From Pyrinomonadaceae bacterium (GTDB taxonomy: Bacteria; Acidobacteriota; Blastocatellia; Pyrinomonadales; Pyrinomonadaceae), in the NCBI GenBank assembly GCA_014379075.1, contig JACMMN010000134.1, positions 1 through 9,446 of the forward strand: DNA of 9,446 nucleotides. The letters are read 5' to 3'. This document shows positions 1 through 6,678 of this stretch, in pieces. The notes beneath the pieces were generated by a model, which saw only the letters and a program-made list of their open reading frames with translations, had not been told where the DNA came from and searched no databases. A program made the translations under genes and the position numbers. Every line of letters begins with the position of its first letter. Position 1 is the first letter of the stretch.

Positions 1-1
1 C

Positions 2-1834
2 AGGCCTTTTGCCGATGAAACGGCGAACGACACAATCGCCGCCATCCTGACCCGGGAACCCGCTCCGCTTAATGAAAGCATTCCGCTTGAATTGCAGCGA
101 ATAGTCAAGAAGGCGCTACAAAAAAAGCCGGATGAGCGGTATCACACTGTAAAGGATTTTCTACTCGACGTTAAAAACCTCAAACGCGAACTCGAATTTT
201 CAGAGGAACTCGAACGCTTTCGTATTCCGGCATTTCCGAAATCGACTAATGGTGGCTTAACGCAGTCAGGTGAAAGCGCGACCGAGATGCATGCAGCGGC
301 AATTTCCACGCAGAACAGCCTTGCTGCGGGTCAAATGTCGGGTACAAAATATCTCATTAACGAAGTAACAAAGCGTAAATTGGTTTCGGTTTTGGGGATT
401 TTTTTGGCTGCGCTTGTCGGATTGGGATTTCTCTATGGGCATTCGGCTACGGGTCCGGTCTCGATCAATTCGGTGGCGGTGCTGCCGTTCGTTAATGTCG
501 GCGGTGACCCGGAGGAGGAATATCTTTCTGACGGCATCAGCGAAGCGTTAATTAACAACCTTTCGCGGCTGCCCCGGTTGAAAGTCATTGCCCGCACTTC
601 TTCATTTCAATATAAAGGCAAAGAGATTGATCCACGGGAAGTGGCAAAAGAGCTCGGCGTCGAGGTTATCGTTACAGGGAGCGTCACGCGGCGTGGCGAC
701 AACATGAATATTAGCGTTGAGATGATAAACGCCGCCGACAAGACTCGAATATGGGGCGAAACATACAGCCGTACAGCGACGGACACCCAGAACATTCAGG
801 AAGAGATCACCCGGATGGTTTCGGAAAATCTGCGCCCGCGACTGGAGGGCGGACAGCACCAGCAGATCGCCAAAAGTGAAACCAAGAGTTCGCAGGCATA
901 TGATATGCATTTAAGGGGTTGGTTTTTAATGCGGAGAGGCGGGCAGGCGAACTTAAACCAGGCAATCGAACTCTTTGAACAGGCCATTGCCATTGACCCG
1001 AACTATGCTCGTGCATATGCCAGTCTTTCGATTGCGTTTTCCAATATTTATGGGCTTGGCCTTGGCGACCAAAACGAGTTTCGGCCGAAACAGGAAGTGG
1101 CGGTACGTAAAGCGGTCGAGCTCGATCCCAACCTCGAAGATGCGCGTAATGCATTGGCGGTTTTCTTAACCCGTAATTTTCAATGGGTGGAGGCCGAGCA
1201 GGAATTCAAGCGAGCCATCGAAATAAACCAGAATTTCGCTGGGGCTCGTGCAAATTATGCCCGTCTTCTTTCCAGCACGAAGCGGCACGAGCAAGCCGTT
1301 GCTGAAACGCGGCGGGCGATTGAGATCGACCCTTTGCGAGCCGAAGTGTATAGCGTACTCCCGGAGATGCTTACCTATGCCAGGCGATACGATGAAGCGA
1401 TCGACGCGGCAAAAAAAGCGATCGAAATGAACCCGAAGGAACCTTCAGGTTTTTTAAGGCTCGCCGATGCATATAGCCATAAGAAAATGTATCCGGAGGC
1501 GGTCGCCGCCGATCGGCGCTCAGTCGAATTGGACGGAGGTTCTTTGGCAACCCAGATCATTCTTGGTGCGACACTAGCACAGGCCGGCGAACGCAGTAAG
1601 GCCGAAGAAATTCTCAGAAAAACTCTCACGGCGAAGGATTACGTTTCACCGGTCGATTTAGCACGGTTTTACATTGCTTTGGGCGAACCGAAAAAAGCAT
1701 TGTCATCGCTGGAAAAAGCGTACACGGAACGCGACGGTGGTTTGCAGTTTCTCGCCGTCGATCCGGCTTTCGATCAACTCCGCACAGACTGGAGATTCGC
1801 CGACCTACTCCACCGCATTGGCCTTCCGAAATAG
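2..1834 (+). CDS. Ser/Thr protein kinase, C-terminal part, with FlgO-like and TPR domains (5' truncated)
   Basis: The reading frame is open from the first bases, so the gene begins left of the window; 610 residues are visible. Residues 1-60 match the end of a Hanks-type kinase C-lobe: RPF, an 'AAIL..EP.PL' stretch, then LQRIVKKALQKKPDERY, the conserved last helix. A low-complexity linker follows. The only membrane segment is near residues 127-146 (LVSVLGIFLAALVGLGFLYG). Next is a domain of about 125 residues opening SVAVLPFVNVGGD and containing YLSDGISEALINNLS and VTGSV, typical of FlgO/TolB-like domains in these kinases. The rest, to about residue 590, is TPR repeats (AIELFEQAIAIDPNYARAYA; AEQEFKRAIEI; AVAETRRAIEIDP; AIDAAKKAIEMNP). 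The kinase part should be cytoplasmic and the TPR part beyond the membrane, probably a signalling receptor with a protein-binding sensor. The catalytic motifs are outside the window, so activity cannot be judged. No terminator hairpin was seen after the stop. Confidence 0.93.
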   Translation, partial: RPFADETANDTIAAILTREPAPLNESIPLELQRIVKKALQKKPDERYHTVKDFLLDVKNLKRELEFSEELERFRIPAFPKSTNGGLTQSGESATEMHAAAISTQNSLAAGQMSGTKYLINEVTKRKLVSVLGIFLAALVGLGFLYGHSATGPVSINSVAVLPFVNVGGDPEEEYLSDGISEALINNLSRLPRLKVIARTSSFQYKGKEIDPREVAKELGVEVIVTGSVTRRGDNMNISVEMINAADKTRIWGETYSRTATDTQNIQEEITRMVSENLRPRLEGGQHQQIAKSETKSSQAYDMHLRGWFLMRRGGQANLNQAIELFEQAIAIDPNYARAYASLSIAFSNIYGLGLGDQNEFRPKQEVAVRKAVELDPNLEDARNALAVFLTRNFQWVEAEQEFKRAIEINQNFAGARANYARLLSSTKRHEQAVAETRRAIEIDPLRAEVYSVLPEMLTYARRYDEAIDAAKKAIEMNPKEPSGFLRLADAYSHKKMYPEAVAADRRSVELDGGSLATQIILGATLAQAGERSKAEEILRKTLTAKDYVSPVDLARFYIALGEPKKALSSLEKAYTERDGGLQFLAVDPAFDQLRTDWRFADLLHRIGLPK

Positions 1835-2069
1835 GGTAGAAAATAGATGAACAAGAATGTCAGCATAAGCACCCCCGAGGTTTGCTATTTTATCTTAATA
1901 ATCTGCCTACCGAATCATAGTCTCTTTCCGTGATATTCACCTGCGAGTTTCCGGCCGGTGATCAACGAAGCGGAAAAACGGTGTTTGTTCTGGATGACGG
2001 AGTCGATGTTCGGGTTCGTTTTGGGATGAAATCATCTTTATAACTGATAGAGAAAAACAAACTCAAATA

Positions 2070-2660
2070 TCATAAATTGATTGGTAAAAATACGACGCTT
2101 TTAGATGCCTTCTCGCTTTCCACTCTTAGAATTTCTTTCTCATTTTCGCTAATAAGATAAAGTTTATTCAATCGATCAACAATTCGCGGATCATTGTAAT
2201 ATTTAAAGTTGGCACGATATTGGCCAGGCTCATTAACCCATATGAGAAATTTGAGTGATTTTTTCCCCTCAAGTGGGTGATAACCTAATTCGGCCACACT
2301 ACAACCCGTCTCTAAAAACCGTTTGTTTTCTCAACATATTTTTCCAAGCCCTCACACGCCAATTTAGACCAGCCGCGGTCTTCCGTTGGCAAGAAAGGAA
2401 TAAAAACGATATTTGATGGACGTGTTCTGTATTGTCAATACCGCCCTGCGCAGTTTAAAATATTTAATTGTGATCAGAAGTTCGTCTCCCTTAGGAATCT
2501 GAAATGTATTCGCCGTTGCATCGGATGGCATTTCGGTTAGGGTATTGTGCGTCGGAGGCGTTTGTAAGCAGCTAATACAAAACGAAAGTGAGCTTAAAAT
2601 TATAAACCTTAGGAATAATCCACGTTTTGCTATTTTTATTTGTTTTCTTTTCCAAATCAT
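2070..2660 (-). pseudogene. putative lipoprotein gene broken by two frameshifts, function unknown
   Basis: Three minus-strand frame segments join into one protein of about 197 residues. The start ATG (2660-2658) has GGAG seven bases upstream. The N-terminus is basic, then hydrophobic (FLRFIILSSLSFCISC), with Cys28 or Cys31 as a possible lipidation site, so export to the envelope is likely. Frame 1 runs to about VLTI; the reading then moves at about 2425-2441 into a frame giving RPSNIVFIPFLPTEDRGW and LACEGLEKYVEKTNG; a second shift falls in the A-run 2314-2318 (T-run on the coding strand), where one extra base would restore FLETGCSVAELGYHPLEGKK and the remainder to the stop at 2070. Each segment reads like ordinary soluble protein and the segments abut, which supports one decayed gene rather than three small ones. 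I do not recognise the family. It lies 63 bp after the broken gene at 2724-3597 on the same strand, so the two were probably co-transcribed. Confidence 0.68.
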
Positions 2661-2723
2661 TGTCTTCTCCGGGTAGTCGATTTCGTTCTCGAATGGTTGT
2701 GATCTAAAATTCTCTACTATTAC

Positions 2724-3597
2724 CTAATCTCCCGCTTCTTCGACCCACAATAAAACCATCAAATAAGCATCGCTCAAAGCCAGCCCAGGATCTCGGTCGC
2801 CTAGATTCGTCGGGCTCGAACTATTTGGATTTTTCAATTGCGAGTCAGGAATGCCACTTCTGATATCGCGATCATACTTCGAATATACTAAGGCGTTACC
2901 TAACTCATGCCAATATAAGGCCATATACGCTATTGTTGAAACCTTTCCGTTGAGGTAATCCGCCGTCACTTAGTTAGCAATCATATTATTTAGGGGATTT
3001 GCGTAAAGTGTAAGGCCTGATTCTGGTCCTATATATTTGCCCAAGCCCGCTTTTAAATGTCCGAGTTGAACCGAGTTATTTTGCAAAGTTGCAGTCCTTA
3101 CTGTGACTGGTTGGCCATACAAAGTTAAATTTTCAATAATATTTCCAGTTGAATCATCTCCGACTGTAAGGTTCTCAGCGCCGATCTTCTTCAAACAAAT
3201 TTCGAACCGTTCGCCCGCTTGGTGTTTTTGCCTTCGGTCCGGTATTCAGCTTAGGCTGATTGCTAATGATTTCTGCCTCGCCACCGGTACTCGCATCTTG
3301 AAAGCCGGAGATTTCATCCTTTCCGCCTCGAATGGTTACGATATTTTTCTCATAGTCTGTGTCTTCGTCATTTCCGGGGATGGATGCCGAGGGAACGGCC
3401 GACGAAGAATCGGAGTCGAACATCTTCGAGCTTGACGTTAAGGCATAGCTCATCCCTCCACCGGATGCAGGGAGGTTCATTTGCGGCAGCGGCGAGTCTG
3501 TAAGCTTCGCTGCATTGCCTTCGGAGGGGGCGCGGAAAACGTCGCCGAGCCATAAAGCTTCAAATGCCGCCTGCTTGCAGTGTGTCGGTAACTGCAT
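2724..3597 (-). pseudogene. broken gene for a roughly 290-residue protein with a HELGN motif, function unknown
   Basis: Two changes interrupt one minus-strand reading. The first 140 codons run from ATG 3597 to a stop at 3175, ending GRTVRNLFEEDRR; the protein continues one frame over at about 3183-3195 as KIGAENLTVGDDSTGN, so a single extra base explains the break. In that frame a TAA at 2970-2972 separates LYANPLNNMIAN from VTADYLNGKVSTIAYMALY and the rest, with no frame change, so it is one substitution or a compensated change. The first half is rich in Ser, Gly, Asp and Pro and looks like a linker; the second half looks globular and carries YWHELGNALVYS, then a Pro/Asn-rich stretch and DPGLALSDAYLMVLLW. 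HELGN resembles a zincin HExxH but lacks the second His, so I do not call it a protease. The layout (disordered region, then compact C-terminal domain, then a lipoprotein gene) could fit the tail of a secreted or RHS-type protein, but no YD repeats are visible. The upstream frame is closed by two TAG codons near 3622-3627. Confidence 0.55.
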
Positions 3598-3672
3598 AAC
3601 ATTGGTTTCATGCCCGCCTGAAGCCTACTACTGATTAGTTATTGGAAATTTTGATCGGAAAAAGGAGTGAAA

Positions 3673-3705
3673 ATGGAAACTGCCACCATCTTGCCACCAT
3701 CGTAA
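3673..3705 (+). CDS. possible 10-codon leader ORF
   Basis: AAAGGAG (3661-3667) lies five bases before an ATG, an excellent ribosome-binding site, yet the frame closes after only ten codons (METATILPPS). The codons cover a tandem 11-bp repeat and the stop overlaps the A-run that serves the minus-strand terminator. It could be a leader peptide, the start of a gene cut off by integration at the neighbouring attachment site, or chance. The strong RBS is seen; translation is not shown. Confidence 0.22.
   Translation: METATILPPS
3681..3702. repeat. tandem 11-bp direct repeat, left of the tRNA relic
   Basis: TGCCACCATCT is followed at once by TGCCACCATCG. The pair starts 67 bp left of the tRNA 3' fragment and resembles the pair at 3899-3920 in period and in its TGC(C/A)ACCA core. 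Paired short direct repeats close to an attachment core are typical of arm-type binding sites for tyrosine integrases; that role is inferred. Confidence 0.6.
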
Positions 3706-3737
3706 AAAAATGAGGCTTTCAGGAATCGCTGAAAGCC
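3704..3737 (-). terminator. rho-independent terminator behind the tRNA-Pro relic
   Basis: GGCTTTCAG (3714-3722) and CTGAAAGCC (3729-3737) form a perfect 9-bp stem with a 6-nt loop. Read on the minus strand the hairpin is followed by TCA and then seven T (3710-3704). It sits 10 bp beyond the CCA end of the tRNA fragment and points the same way, as expected for the native terminator of the tRNA gene. Confidence 0.85.
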
Positions 3738-3747
3738 CCATTCTTAT

Positions 3748-3797
3748 TGGTCGGGACGGCGAGATTCGAACTCACGGCCTCTCGCACCCCAAGCGAT
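3748..3797 (-). other. 3' half of tRNA-Pro(GGG): attachment-site core or tRNA relic
   Basis: Read on the minus strand from 3796: TCGC and GCGA pair around the seven-base loop TTGGGGT, giving anticodon GGG with G37, which is diagnostic for tRNA-Pro. Next come a five-base variable loop (AGGCC), the T-arm GTGAG-TTCGAAT-CTCGC (3775-3759), the acceptor strand CGTCCCG (3758-3752), discriminator A and an encoded CCA (3750-3748). The 5' acceptor strand (CGGGACG expected), D-arm and first anticodon-stem base are absent upstream, where unrelated AT-rich sequence begins. A precise 3' half with T-arm, CCA and terminator intact is the classic product of integration into a tRNA gene by a tyrosine integrase, which duplicates the tRNA 3' end at the far side of the element. 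It cannot yield a working tRNA. The complete gene is not in the window. Confidence 0.88.
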
Positions 3798-3819
3798 TTA
3801 GGGAGGTTTTTATAATTTG

Positions 3820-3839
3820 TCAAAACTGCTCAAAACTTC
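3820..3839. repeat. tandem 10-bp imperfect direct repeat
   Basis: TCAAAACTGC is followed directly by TCAAAACTTC, nine of ten bases identical. It lies between the tRNA relic and the 11-bp repeats at 3899-3920, so it may belong to the same recombination or regulatory region. Its function is unknown. Confidence 0.45.
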
Positions 3840-3898
3840 TTAGAATCAACAACTTAACGGCTATGTCCACTCAACATTAACAAGCCGTGATCGGGAAC

Positions 3899-3920
3899 GC
3901 TGCAACCAAGCTGCAACCAA
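3899..3920. repeat. perfect tandem 11-bp direct repeat, right of the tRNA relic
   Basis: GCTGCAACCAA occurs twice without spacing. It lies about 100 bp from the tRNA core on the side where the inserted element should lie, a usual position for integrase arm-type sites. The sequence is seen; the binding role is inferred from position and from its likeness to the pair at 3681-3702. Confidence 0.65.
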
Positions 3921-4191
3921 CTTTGTGTCTAGTCGTCCGACGAACGAATCAAAACCCGAATTCCTCAATGATACTTCCACGAAGGATTTCAATCAATATA
4001 CCTGCCGCTTTTTTCTCCATAATTAGTCGCCGTGAGTTAGGCAATTAAGAGGCTCACCGATCCGCCGTCTCGTGGCTGTGGGAAAACAACGAAAAAAAGG
4101 ACTCTCGAATTTCTTCGAAAGCTCCATGTTGTAGAACAAAAGAACACATTTCCATCGTATATGAACACTAATGTTGGCTACGTCGGTGGTT

Positions 4192-4220
4192 TGTGACATT
4201 CCATAGCAGTAAATGTCACA
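4192..4220. repeat. 9-bp perfect inverted repeat with 11-bp spacer
   Basis: TGTGACATT (4192-4200) and AATGTCACA (4212-4220) are exact reverse complements. TGTGA at the outer edges recalls CRP/FNR-type half sites, but the spacing is much wider than in a CRP site, and no T-run follows, so it is not a terminator. It could be an operator for a dimeric regulator or part of the recombination region. No intact promoter-linked gene is next to it. Confidence 0.5.
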
Positions 4221-4281
4221 CAACACCAGCGAACGGGCGGCAGATCGTTGGTATCAACTTTTGACTTACGCTGACAGCCCT

Positions 4282-4646
4282 CTAAAATCCCAGGTGGTAA
4301 TTTGCGATTCGGGGCTCCACTTTCACCCGGTTGGGCCGTATAGAATCAGTCAACAGCCGGACGTAGTATTTGCTTCAACGCCCAATTCCACGCCAACAAC
4401 ATCTTTCAGAGTCCGTGTGACGTAGCCGGCATCCGTTCCCCCCGGCTCCGCCGAGAGAAATCAAAACGTCGCCGGTCTCACTTCCTTTTTCTTCAAAGCT
4501 GATGCTAAGAAGCGGCAGATTCGTCGCCTCCTCGTTCGCTCCAAACTGTCACTCAAAATTTCAAGACGCACTAAACACAGCTCATTCTGCCAACTAAGAT
4601 CATTCAAGAAATTTTTCCATTCATTCTTTTCAACTGTTCTATTCAT
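4282..4646 (-). pseudogene. DUF5335-like protein, frameshifted relic
   Basis: ATG 4646-4644 has AAGGAG 11 bases upstream. Frame 1 gives MNRTVEKNEWKNFLNDLSWQ and ends in ...LEILSDSL; after a missing G near 4540-4543 the next frame gives GANEEATNLPLLSISFEEKG and GDVLISLGGAGG; a surplus base in the six-G run at 4438-4443 moves it to the third frame, GTDAGYVTRTLKDVVGVE. A TGA at 4350-4352 then closes it, and the last residues (for example RVKVEPRIANYHLGF, to a stop at 4282) are found in yet another frame. The order EW..FL..LS....LV.LE.L...GA.EEA..LPL..IS matches what I remember of the small DUF5335 family, about 110 residues, whose function is unknown. At least three lesions make a functional product very unlikely. 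The gene diverges from the DUF302 relic at 4998. Confidence 0.7.
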
Positions 4647-4997
4647 AATTTGAATTTCTCCTTCTAAAAGTGGCTTTTTCGGCCTTCGATAAACTTTGCA
4701 AACGATAACCACACGAATCACGAACACATTTTTGACCACGAGCCTCTGTAGAAGATCCTTGGCACATCAACGAAACCAACACTGTTTGAAAACTTATATT
4801 TTTTCCGCAAGATCGAATCCCTATTTCTAGTACCCGGAGCCCTACTCCTTATTGGTATCCGATTGCCGGGTTTCACAAGTCAAACACTTACCTCGATCAC
4901 TACTGCTAATTAGGTAGAAAAAGATGCCGATGATTGGGGATTCAACCCACGGATTCCAATGCTAATTTTGTTGCAAGTAGTCGTGGAGGTTTTGCGA
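4647..4997. other. intergenic region between two divergent broken genes
   Basis: This 351-bp stretch should hold the promoters of the DUF5335-like (minus) and DUF302-like (plus) genes. The visible signals are the two ribosome-binding sites, GGAG at 4658-4661 read on the minus strand and TGGAGG at 4984-4989 on the plus strand. I see no clear sigma-70 promoter pair, terminator, repeat or RNA gene. Confidence 0.5.
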
Positions 4998-5467
4998 ATG
5001 TCGAATAGTTCGGGTGTTGTGACGCTTACAAGTCATTATTCTTTCGATGGAACGGTAGCTCGAATACTCAGGGCGATCGAGAGTCAGGGTTTGATGTTGT
5101 TTCTGGCGCTTGACCAACACGCTGTCGCCAAAAGGACGGGATCGTCATGCCGCCAGCCAGACTTTTACTTTTTGGGCGTCCATGGGCTGGTACAAGAATT
5201 CTCATTGAGGTTCCGGAAGCGGGGATCGCTCTACCGCTTAAGGCTCATGTGTGGGAAGCGGCCGACGGAGGCGTTTTTGTTAACTATTCGAACCTGTCTT
5301 ACATTGCGGATCGTCACATCCTGTCCGCCGTTCTCGCGGCACCACTTTTTGGAGTGTTTCCGCTGTTGAAGGGGGCGTTAGGCGATACCAACGGTACAAG
5401 CTTCTCGGCGAATAATCACCAAGAGACAAAAATAGCTGCTACCCCGACAAGCAGTTTTTTGAAATAG
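4998..5467 (+). pseudogene. DUF302-like protein, split by one frameshift
   Basis: ATG 4998 has TGGAGG eight bases upstream and is preferred over the in-frame ATG at 4959, which lacks one. Frame 1 gives TSHYSFDGTVARILRAIES and LDQHAVAKRTG; from 5141 the protein continues in the next frame as IVMPPARLLLFGRPWAG, IEVPEAGIALPLKAHVWE and DGGVFVNYSNLSYIADRH. One G missing from the GGG at 5138-5140 explains the break. The order (early '.YSF..TV.RL..AI...G', central 'PA.LL.FG.P..G', then 'LPLK..VWE...G.V...Y') is that of DUF302, a small alpha/beta domain of undefined function. After the domain there is a tail of about 50 residues rich in Ser, Asn and Thr. The stop lies 31 bp before the hydrolase start, so the two could share a transcript. 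A functional product would need frameshifting or a sequence error at 5138-5141. Confidence 0.8.
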
Positions 5468-5498
5468 CAGATAAAAAGTCGGAAAAATGGAGATAAAT

Positions 5499-6527
5499 AT
5501 GAAAAACAAATTGCTTTTAATTCTGGTCGCTAGTATGGCCTCGATCGCGGTTTATGCGAACAAGCCGGTTGCTCTAGATGTTCATACGAGTCCTGAGGCC
5601 GTCTCAACCGTTGCCACTTCGAATTCGAGTGAAATGCGGCGCGTCACCTATAAGACGGTCAAGGTCGATGGTCTTGACATCTTTTATCGGGAGGCTGGTT
5701 CGCGGGCGAACCCGACGGTATTGTTGCTTCACGGATTTCCGACGTCGTCGCGGATGTATCGAAACCTGATGCCGATGTTAGCCGAACGTTATCACGTCGT
5801 GGCTCCTGACTATCCGGGTTTCGGTAACAGTTCGGCTCCTGCGGTCGACAAATTTGAATATACGTTTGAGAACATTACAAACTTGATCGACAAGTTCACT
5901 CAGGAATTAAAACTCGATCGATATAGTATCTATTTACAGGATTACGGCGGCCCCGTGGGGTTTCGTCTCGCGGTAAAGCATCCTGAGCGCGTGCAGGCCC
6001 TGGTTGTTCAGAACGGGAATGCTTACGAGGAAGGTTTACGTGAATTCTGGAATCCAATAAAAGCTTACTGGAAAGACCGGACGGACGAAAATGCCAAACC
6101 GATCAAAAAGATCTTCGAGCTCGATGGAACAAAGTGGCAATACACAAATGGTGTACGAGATATCGCAAACCTAAACCCGGACGCCTGGCTGCTTGACCAG
6201 TATTTGCTCGACCGTCCGGGAAACAAGGACATTCAATTGCAGCTATTTTATAGTTACGGGTCCAATCCGCCGCTCTATCCGGAATGGCAGGCGTATTTTC
6301 GGAAACATCAACCGCCGATGCTGATCGTGTGGGGTAAGAACGATTTTATATTCCCGCCCGAGGGAGCTGAGCCCTATAAGAGGGACCTGAAGAAAGTTGA
6401 ATTTCACCTGCTGAATACGGGACACTTTGCCCTCGAAGAGGACTGCGACGTGATCGCCGGGCATATGAACAAGTTCCTCGACAAAAAAGTTAAACGGTCG
6501 GGCGGTGGCCGGATGTCGGCAAAATGA
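5499..6527 (+). CDS. exported alpha/beta hydrolase (epoxide hydrolase/haloalkane dehalogenase type)
   Basis: 342 residues. ATG 5499 is chosen over ATG 5487 because GGAG (5489-5492) then lies six bases upstream and the protein begins with a good Sec signal peptide, MKNKLLLILVASMASIAVYA, with cleavage likely after VYA at residue 20. A Ser/Thr/Val-rich linker leads to the fold at about residue 50. Seen motifs: oxyanion turn HGFP (78-81), DYPGFGNS (104-111), nucleophile elbow LQDYGGP with Asp148, acid in WGKND (Asp282) and catalytic His309 in TGHF. An Asp nucleophile, not Ser, places it with the epoxide hydrolases and haloalkane dehalogenases, which form a covalent ester with the substrate and hydrolyse it. 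The substrate cannot be read from sequence; residues 175-265 form the cap. Secretion to the periplasm is inferred. It is the only intact plus-strand gene right of the scar and follows the broken DUF302 gene by 31 bp. Confidence 0.9.
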   Translation: MKNKLLLILVASMASIAVYANKPVALDVHTSPEAVSTVATSNSSEMRRVTYKTVKVDGLDIFYREAGSRANPTVLLLHGFPTSSRMYRNLMPMLAERYHVVAPDYPGFGNSSAPAVDKFEYTFENITNLIDKFTQELKLDRYSIYLQDYGGPVGFRLAVKHPERVQALVVQNGNAYEEGLREFWNPIKAYWKDRTDENAKPIKKIFELDGTKWQYTNGVRDIANLNPDAWLLDQYLLDRPGNKDIQLQLFYSYGSNPPLYPEWQAYFRKHQPPMLIVWGKNDFIFPPEGAEPYKRDLKKVEFHLLNTGHFALEEDCDVIAGHMNKFLDKKVKRSGGGRMSAK

Positions 6528-6579
6528 ACTGGTCTATGAAGTGAGGCATCAGGGGTAAAAATCAGGTAGCTTTATTGTT

Positions 6580-6613
6580 GGCGGCTGTTGAGAGTTTAAT
6601 CTTGAGAGCCGCC
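6580..6613. repeat. 7-bp inverted repeat after the hydrolase gene
   Basis: GGCGGCT (6580-6586) and AGCCGCC (6607-6613) are exact reverse complements around a 20-nt loop, 53 bp after the hydrolase stop. The stem is GC-rich but no T-run follows, so it is not a standard rho-independent terminator. It could stabilise the 3' end of the hydrolase mRNA. Confidence 0.4.
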
Positions 6614-6678
6614 TTCAATGAACGACACTTTGAGAAAGGCAATAAAGTAACATTAGGAATAAGGATACAAATACGATA

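Larger units (their letters stand above)
3798..4281. other. non-coding stretch between the attachment relic and the DUF5335 relic
   Basis: No convincing gene is seen on either strand. The stretch holds the direct repeats at 3820-3839 and 3899-3920, a 6-bp inverted repeat (ACGGCT 3857-3862 and AGCCGT 3883-3888), and the palindrome at 4192-4220. Short open frames here lack an RBS and show no family resemblance. An integrase gene would be expected near the attachment core but none is present, so it was either lost or lies at the other end of the former element. Confidence 0.6.

Noticed and set aside
1930..2043. A 37-codon plus-strand frame from GTG, containing VFVLDDGVDVRVRFG, between the kinase and the lipoprotein relic.
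   Set aside because: The end resembles a beta-rich fragment, perhaps of a larger lost protein, but there is no RBS and no family could be named with confidence.
2960..2985. TAA in the HELGN gene as a recoded stop codon or a gene boundary.
   Set aside because: The downstream GTG has no RBS and the sequence on both sides reads as one protein; with a second lesion nearby, decay is simpler than recoding.
3103..3435. A 110-codon plus-strand frame across the HELGN gene.
   Set aside because: It is antisense to the reconstructed HELGN protein, has no RBS and has shadow-like composition.
3681..3920. The repeats around the tRNA relic as a CRISPR array.
   Set aside because: The units are adjacent pairs of 10-11 bp without spacers, and no cas gene is present.
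3949..4020. A 23-codon minus-strand frame, MEKKAAGILIEILRGSIIEE and three more residues.
   Set aside because: The composition is protein-like, but there is no RBS and it is too short to judge; it may be the end of something lost.
4023..4226. A 67-codon minus-strand frame next to the palindrome.
   Set aside because: Its composition (clustered Cys, Arg, Phe) is unlike a real protein here, it has no RBS, and its start lies inside the inverted repeat.
4213..4425. A 70-codon plus-strand frame (MSHNTSERAADRWYQLL...).
   Set aside because: It has no RBS, overlaps the palindrome and runs antisense through the end of the DUF5335 relic, whose minus-strand frames match a family; most likely a shadow.
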